A stretch of 9,077 nucleotides of DNA from positions 1-9,077 of the forward strand of contig JAEWFU010000081.1 of the NCBI GenBank assembly GCA_023388675.1, written 5' to 3'. The notes under the pieces are model-generated. The model was given only the letters and a program-made list of their open reading frames with translations. It had not been told where the DNA came from and searched no databases. Positions 6,970 through 9,077 of this stretch are shown in pieces (positions within the stretch are counted from its first letter, which is position 1; each line of letters begins with the position of its first letter). The position numbers and the translations under genes are program-made. This DNA comes from Pseudomonadota bacterium (GTDB lineage Bacteria > Pseudomonadota > Alphaproteobacteria > Rhizobiales > Rhizobiaceae).

Positions 6970-7060
6970 AGGTCGCTGAACGGCGGATGAACGCACATCT
7001 CAGCCATGGTTCAGCCTCGTTCTGGCATCTTTCGGTCACAAACGAAGGACACCGCCAGAG

Positions 7061-7219
7061 ATGCTCAGCCGCCGCTTCACAATCGTATGCCTGCTCGTAG
7101 CCACGTTCGGCGCGGCGCTTTCGATCCTCGTCGCCGAGGACAGCCGCGCCAACCACATCCGCCCGACCGGGTTCCTGAGCTGCGATACCAGCGGCTGCAC
7201 CATCCCGGCACGGCGTTGA
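7061..7219 (+). CDS. Small hypothetical protein, 52 residues, hydrophobic N-terminus and CDTSGC motif
   Basis: I do not recognise a family. The ORF begins MLSRRFTIVCLLVATFGAAL: positive residues, then a hydrophobic stretch over about 6-24, which could be an uncleaved anchor or a signal peptide. The remainder is polar and includes CDTSGC, with cysteines at 41 and 46 that could form a disulfide outside the cytoplasm. By hand count, 45 of 52 codons end in G or C (87%), which fits real coding in this genome. AAGGA at 7045-7049 is a somewhat distant ribosome site. The stop at 7217-7219 lies 10 bases before the next small ORF, so the two are probably co-transcribed. Its short length makes it easy to miss in annotation. 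Confidence 0.55.
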   Translation: MLSRRFTIVCLLVATFGAALSILVAEDSRANHIRPTGFLSCDTSGCTIPARR

Positions 7220-7229
7220 GGGGCGACCG

Positions 7230-7424
7230 ATGAACCAGATCACGAACACCTTTCCTGGCCTGCTCACCGCAGCACTGCGCATAGCGCTGCTCTTCACGCT
7301 GCTGTTCACGCCGCTGCTCGCCATCCAGTCGGTGCAGGCGGGCTCTGCAAGCATCATCGAAAGCGTGACCTCACCGCAGAAGGGCATCGGGTTCGTGCTC
7401 GTCACCAGCCTGCGCCGCGTCTGA
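7230..7424 (+). CDS. Small hypothetical protein, 64 residues, with signal or membrane segment
   Basis: I do not recognise a family. Residues 12-33 are strongly hydrophobic (LTAALRIALLFTLLFTPLLA), followed by SVQA|GS at 34-39, which resembles a signal peptidase site. If cleaved, a mature peptide of about 27 residues would remain; otherwise it is a single-pass membrane protein with a second, milder hydrophobic patch (GIGFVLVTS). GAGG at 7218-7221, overlapping the stop of the preceding ORF, is well spaced from the ATG at 7230, suggesting translational coupling. By hand count, 55 of 64 codons end in G or C (86%). A 7-bp hairpin (7418-7434) overlaps the stop. Function unknown. Confidence 0.6.
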   Translation: MNQITNTFPGLLTAALRIALLFTLLFTPLLAIQSVQAGSASIIESVTSPQKGIGFVLVTSLRRV

Positions 7425-7444
7425 TTGTCAGGCGGACCGCAAAA

Positions 7445-7457
7445 CAGCTTCAAGCTG
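7445..7457. repeat. CAGCTT-C-AAGCTG inverted repeat upstream of amn
   Basis: CAGCTT (7445-7450) and AAGCTG (7452-7457) are perfect complements around a single base. It lies about 20 bases upstream of the predicted amn -35 element, a plausible place for a regulator to bind; the spacing is too tight for an RNA hairpin loop. No regulator is identified. Confidence 0.35.
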
Positions 7458-7476
7458 AAATTGGAGGTGTGGCCCC

Positions 7477-7505
7477 TCGAAACGTCATGACCAAGTCTCT
7501 ATAAT
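7477..7505 (+). promoter_or_regulatory. Sigma70-type promoter of amn, very close to the start codon
   Basis: A perfect TATAAT lies at 7500-7505, with TCGAAA (4 of 6 matches to TTGACA) at 7477-7482 and a 17-base spacer. Transcription from it would begin around 7511-7513, essentially on the amn ATG at 7511, giving little or no 5' leader. Confidence 0.55.
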
Positions 7506-7510
7506 AGGTC

Positions 7511-9013
7511 ATGGAAAAGCGAATCTACCCACAACCCATCGAATCGGTCTCCACGCCGGAGCCCTACAGCCGCCGGAGCTTCACCGACGCGGGCGAGGCC
7601 GTCGACGCGCTCAAGGCCCTTTACGACCGCAACACGAGCTTCCTGAGGGACTCGTTCGACAAGCTCGGCACCGGCGTCGAGCAGCAGCGCCGCTACCGCG
7701 CCTTCTATCCCGAAGTCGGCGTCTCGACCTCCTCATACACCCAGATCGACACGCGGCTTTCCTACGGGCACATGGCCGCGCCGGGGCACTATTCCACCAC
7801 CATCACCCGTCCCGACCTGTTCGACAGCTACCTGACGGAGCAGCTTCGACTGCTGATGCGCAATCACGGGGTGCCGGTGACCGTAGGCGAATCCGAAACG
7901 CCGATCCCGCTGCATTTCGCCTTCCTCGAAGGCACGCATGTGGACGCCGGCGTGGCCGACCGCATCCAGCGGCCGCTGCGCGACCTGTTCGACGTGCCGG
8001 ACCTCAACGCGACGGACGACCACATCGCCAACGGCACCTACGAGCCGCTGCCAGGCGAGCCGATGCCGCTGGCGCCGTTTACCGCGCAGCGCATCGACTA
8101 TTCGCTGCACAGGCTGTCGCACTATACGGCCACCAGCCCGAACCACTTCCAGAACTTCGTGCTGTTCACGAACTACCAGTTCTACATCGACGAGTTCTGC
8201 GTGCTGGCGCGCGAGCTGATGGCCAAGGGCGGCGACGGCTACGAAGCCTTCATCGAGCCGGGCAATATCGTCACGAGCGCCGGCGAGACGATGCCGCACG
8301 AAGGCTCGACGCTGACCCGCATGCCGCAAATGCCGGCCTATCACCTGACCAAGCCGGGCCATGGTGGCATCACGATGGTCAATATCGGCGTCGGCCCTTC
8401 CAACGCAAAGACCATCACCGACCATATCGCCGTGCTACGCCCGCATGCCTGGCTGATGCTCGGCCACTGCGCCGGGCTGCGCAACACCCAGGCGCTCGGC
8501 GACTATGTGCTGGCTCACGCCTATGTGCGCGAGGACCACGTGCTCGACGACGACCTGCCGGTTTGGGTGCCGATCCCGGCGCTGGCCGAAATCCAGGTGG
8601 CCGTGCAGGAGGCGGTGGCCGAGGTGACCGGGCTTTCGGGATACGACCTGAAACGCATCATGCGGACGGGAACCGTCGCCACCATCGACAACCGCAACTG
8701 GGAGCTGCGCGACCAGCGCGGCCCGGTGCAGCGGCTCTCCCAGTCCCGCGCCATCGCGCTGGACATGGAATCGGCGACCATCGCGGCCAACGGGTTCCGC
8801 TTCCGCGTGCCCTACGGCACGCTGCTCTGCGTCTCGGACAAGCCGCTCCACGGCGAACTCAAATTGCCGGGCATGGCGACGGAATTCTACAAGCGGCAAG
8901 TCTCACAGCACCTGACCATCGGCATCCGGGCCATGGAAAAGCTCGCGGATATGCCGGCCGAAAGGCTGCATTCTCGCAAACTGCGCAGCTTTTCGGAAAC
9001 CGCCTTCCTGTAG
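7511..9013 (+). CDS. amn: AMP nucleosidase
   Basis: The complete 500-residue product is close to E. coli Amn (484). It hydrolyses AMP to adenine and ribose 5-phosphate in the cytoplasm, tuning adenylate levels and feeding purine salvage. The N-terminal regulatory half includes SYGHMAAPGHYSTTITRPDL (84-103), and HFQNFVLFTNYQFYIDEF (212-229) leads to the catalytic half. The C-terminal phosphorylase-like domain carries NIGVGPSNAKTI (291-302), GHCAGLR (318-324), RTGTVATIDNRNWELR (385-400), ALDMESATIAANGFRFRVPY (416-435) and CVSDKPLHGELKLPG (440-454), whose Asp (443) is the expected general acid. An in-frame TAG at 7505-7507 fixes the start at or after 7511, and no other ATG occurs until residue 88. 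No normal ribosome site precedes the ATG, fitting a leaderless start. It is a single gene closed by a stem-loop. Confidence 0.97.
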   Translation: MEKRIYPQPIESVSTPEPYSRRSFTDAGEAVDALKALYDRNTSFLRDSFDKLGTGVEQQRRYRAFYPEVGVSTSSYTQIDTRLSYGHMAAPGHYSTTITRPDLFDSYLTEQLRLLMRNHGVPVTVGESETPIPLHFAFLEGTHVDAGVADRIQRPLRDLFDVPDLNATDDHIANGTYEPLPGEPMPLAPFTAQRIDYSLHRLSHYTATSPNHFQNFVLFTNYQFYIDEFCVLARELMAKGGDGYEAFIEPGNIVTSAGETMPHEGSTLTRMPQMPAYHLTKPGHGGITMVNIGVGPSNAKTITDHIAVLRPHAWLMLGHCAGLRNTQALGDYVLAHAYVREDHVLDDDLPVWVPIPALAEIQVAVQEAVAEVTGLSGYDLKRIMRTGTVATIDNRNWELRDQRGPVQRLSQSRAIALDMESATIAANGFRFRVPYGTLLCVSDKPLHGELKLPGMATEFYKRQVSQHLTIGIRAMEKLADMPAERLHSRKLRSFSETAFL

Positions 9014-9033
9014 GGTCCGGCGCTTGCGGAACG

Positions 9034-9056
9034 GGCGCGATCGTCTTGATCGCGCC
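9034..9056 (+). terminator. Perfect 9-bp stem-loop after amn
   Basis: GGCGCGATC (9034-9042) and GATCGCGCC (9048-9056) are perfect complements around the loop GTCTT, 20 bases after the amn stop. It is followed by TCAATCTTCG, not a solid T tract, so it is a probable but not ideal terminator. Confidence 0.6.
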
Positions 9057-9077
9057 TCAATCTTCGACCATCCGAGC

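Noticed and set aside
6381..7007. Minus-strand open frame covering the DUF2147 gene and the following gap
   Set aside because: The DUF2147 gene on the + strand is well supported; the part outside it (about 70 residues) is not recognisable and has no clear ribosome site.
7006..7233. 75-codon + strand frame overlapping the 52-residue ORF
   Set aside because: Its translation is Arg/Pro/His-rich, typical of an out-of-frame reading; the overlapping frame from 7061 has a hydrophobic segment and high GC3.
7733..8425. Minus-strand open frame opposite amn
   Set aside because: It is the complement of a highly conserved gene, His/Arg-rich and without family features.
1..9077. Search by eye for CRISPR arrays, tRNA or rRNA genes, insertion sequences and attachment sites
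   Set aside because: No regular repeats, no transposase or integrase motifs, no terminal inverted repeats and no tRNA-like cloverleaf were seen.

Overview
The window reads as a chromosomal segment of a high-GC alphaproteobacterium. It is most likely from the Hyphomicrobiales (Rhizobiales), in the Mesorhizobium/Phyllobacteriaceae neighbourhood. This placement is an inference from the strongly GC-ending codons, the leucine-catabolism gene set, the small Sel1-type protein and the alphaproteobacterial style of AMP nucleosidase; no rRNA or other phylogenetic marker is present. I see no mobile element, CRISPR array, tRNA or rRNA.

Left part (1-5690), leucine degradation. The window opens inside isovaleryl-CoA dehydrogenase (liuA, 3' end only). 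A flavodoxin-fold NAD(P)H/FMN-type reductase follows, then the carboxyltransferase (beta) subunit of 3-methylcrotonyl-CoA carboxylase (liuB). These three run on the + strand with gaps of 31 and 19 bases and look like one operon. A secreted DUF922 protein with an HExxH motif lies next on the minus strand, convergent with liuB. Beyond it the biotin-carrying alpha subunit (liuD) resumes on the + strand. LiuA makes 3-methylcrotonyl-CoA from isovaleryl-CoA, and LiuB plus LiuD carboxylate it to 3-methylglutaconyl-CoA. The hydratase (liuC) and HMG-CoA lyase (liuE) that complete the pathway are not in the window, and a strong stem-loop closes the block right after liuD.

Middle part (5690-7430), small proteins. 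A minus-strand 85-residue Sel1-like protein shares a bidirectional terminator with liuD. A 414-base divergent intergenic region separates it from a secreted 113-residue DUF2147 protein. That region holds a TTACG-N4-CGTAA palindrome resembling the operators of MerR-type leucine-catabolism regulators. After a structured 275-base gap come two tandem small ORFs (52 and 64 residues). Each has a hydrophobic N-terminal segment and GC3 near 86-87%, and neither matches a family I recognise.

Right part (7430-9077), purine nucleotide turnover. amn (AMP nucleosidase, 500 residues) is complete and followed by a perfect 9-bp stem-loop. A perfect TATAAT box with a TCGAAA -35 element 17 bases upstream lies only 5 bases before its ATG, which suggests a leaderless transcript.

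Most of the window is ordinary metabolism. The items most worth a second look are the small-protein pair, the possible leaderless amn start, the LiuR-like site ahead of the DUF2147 gene, and the two insertions (reductase and antisense DUF922) in the liu cluster. I did not find a convincing new multi-gene system.
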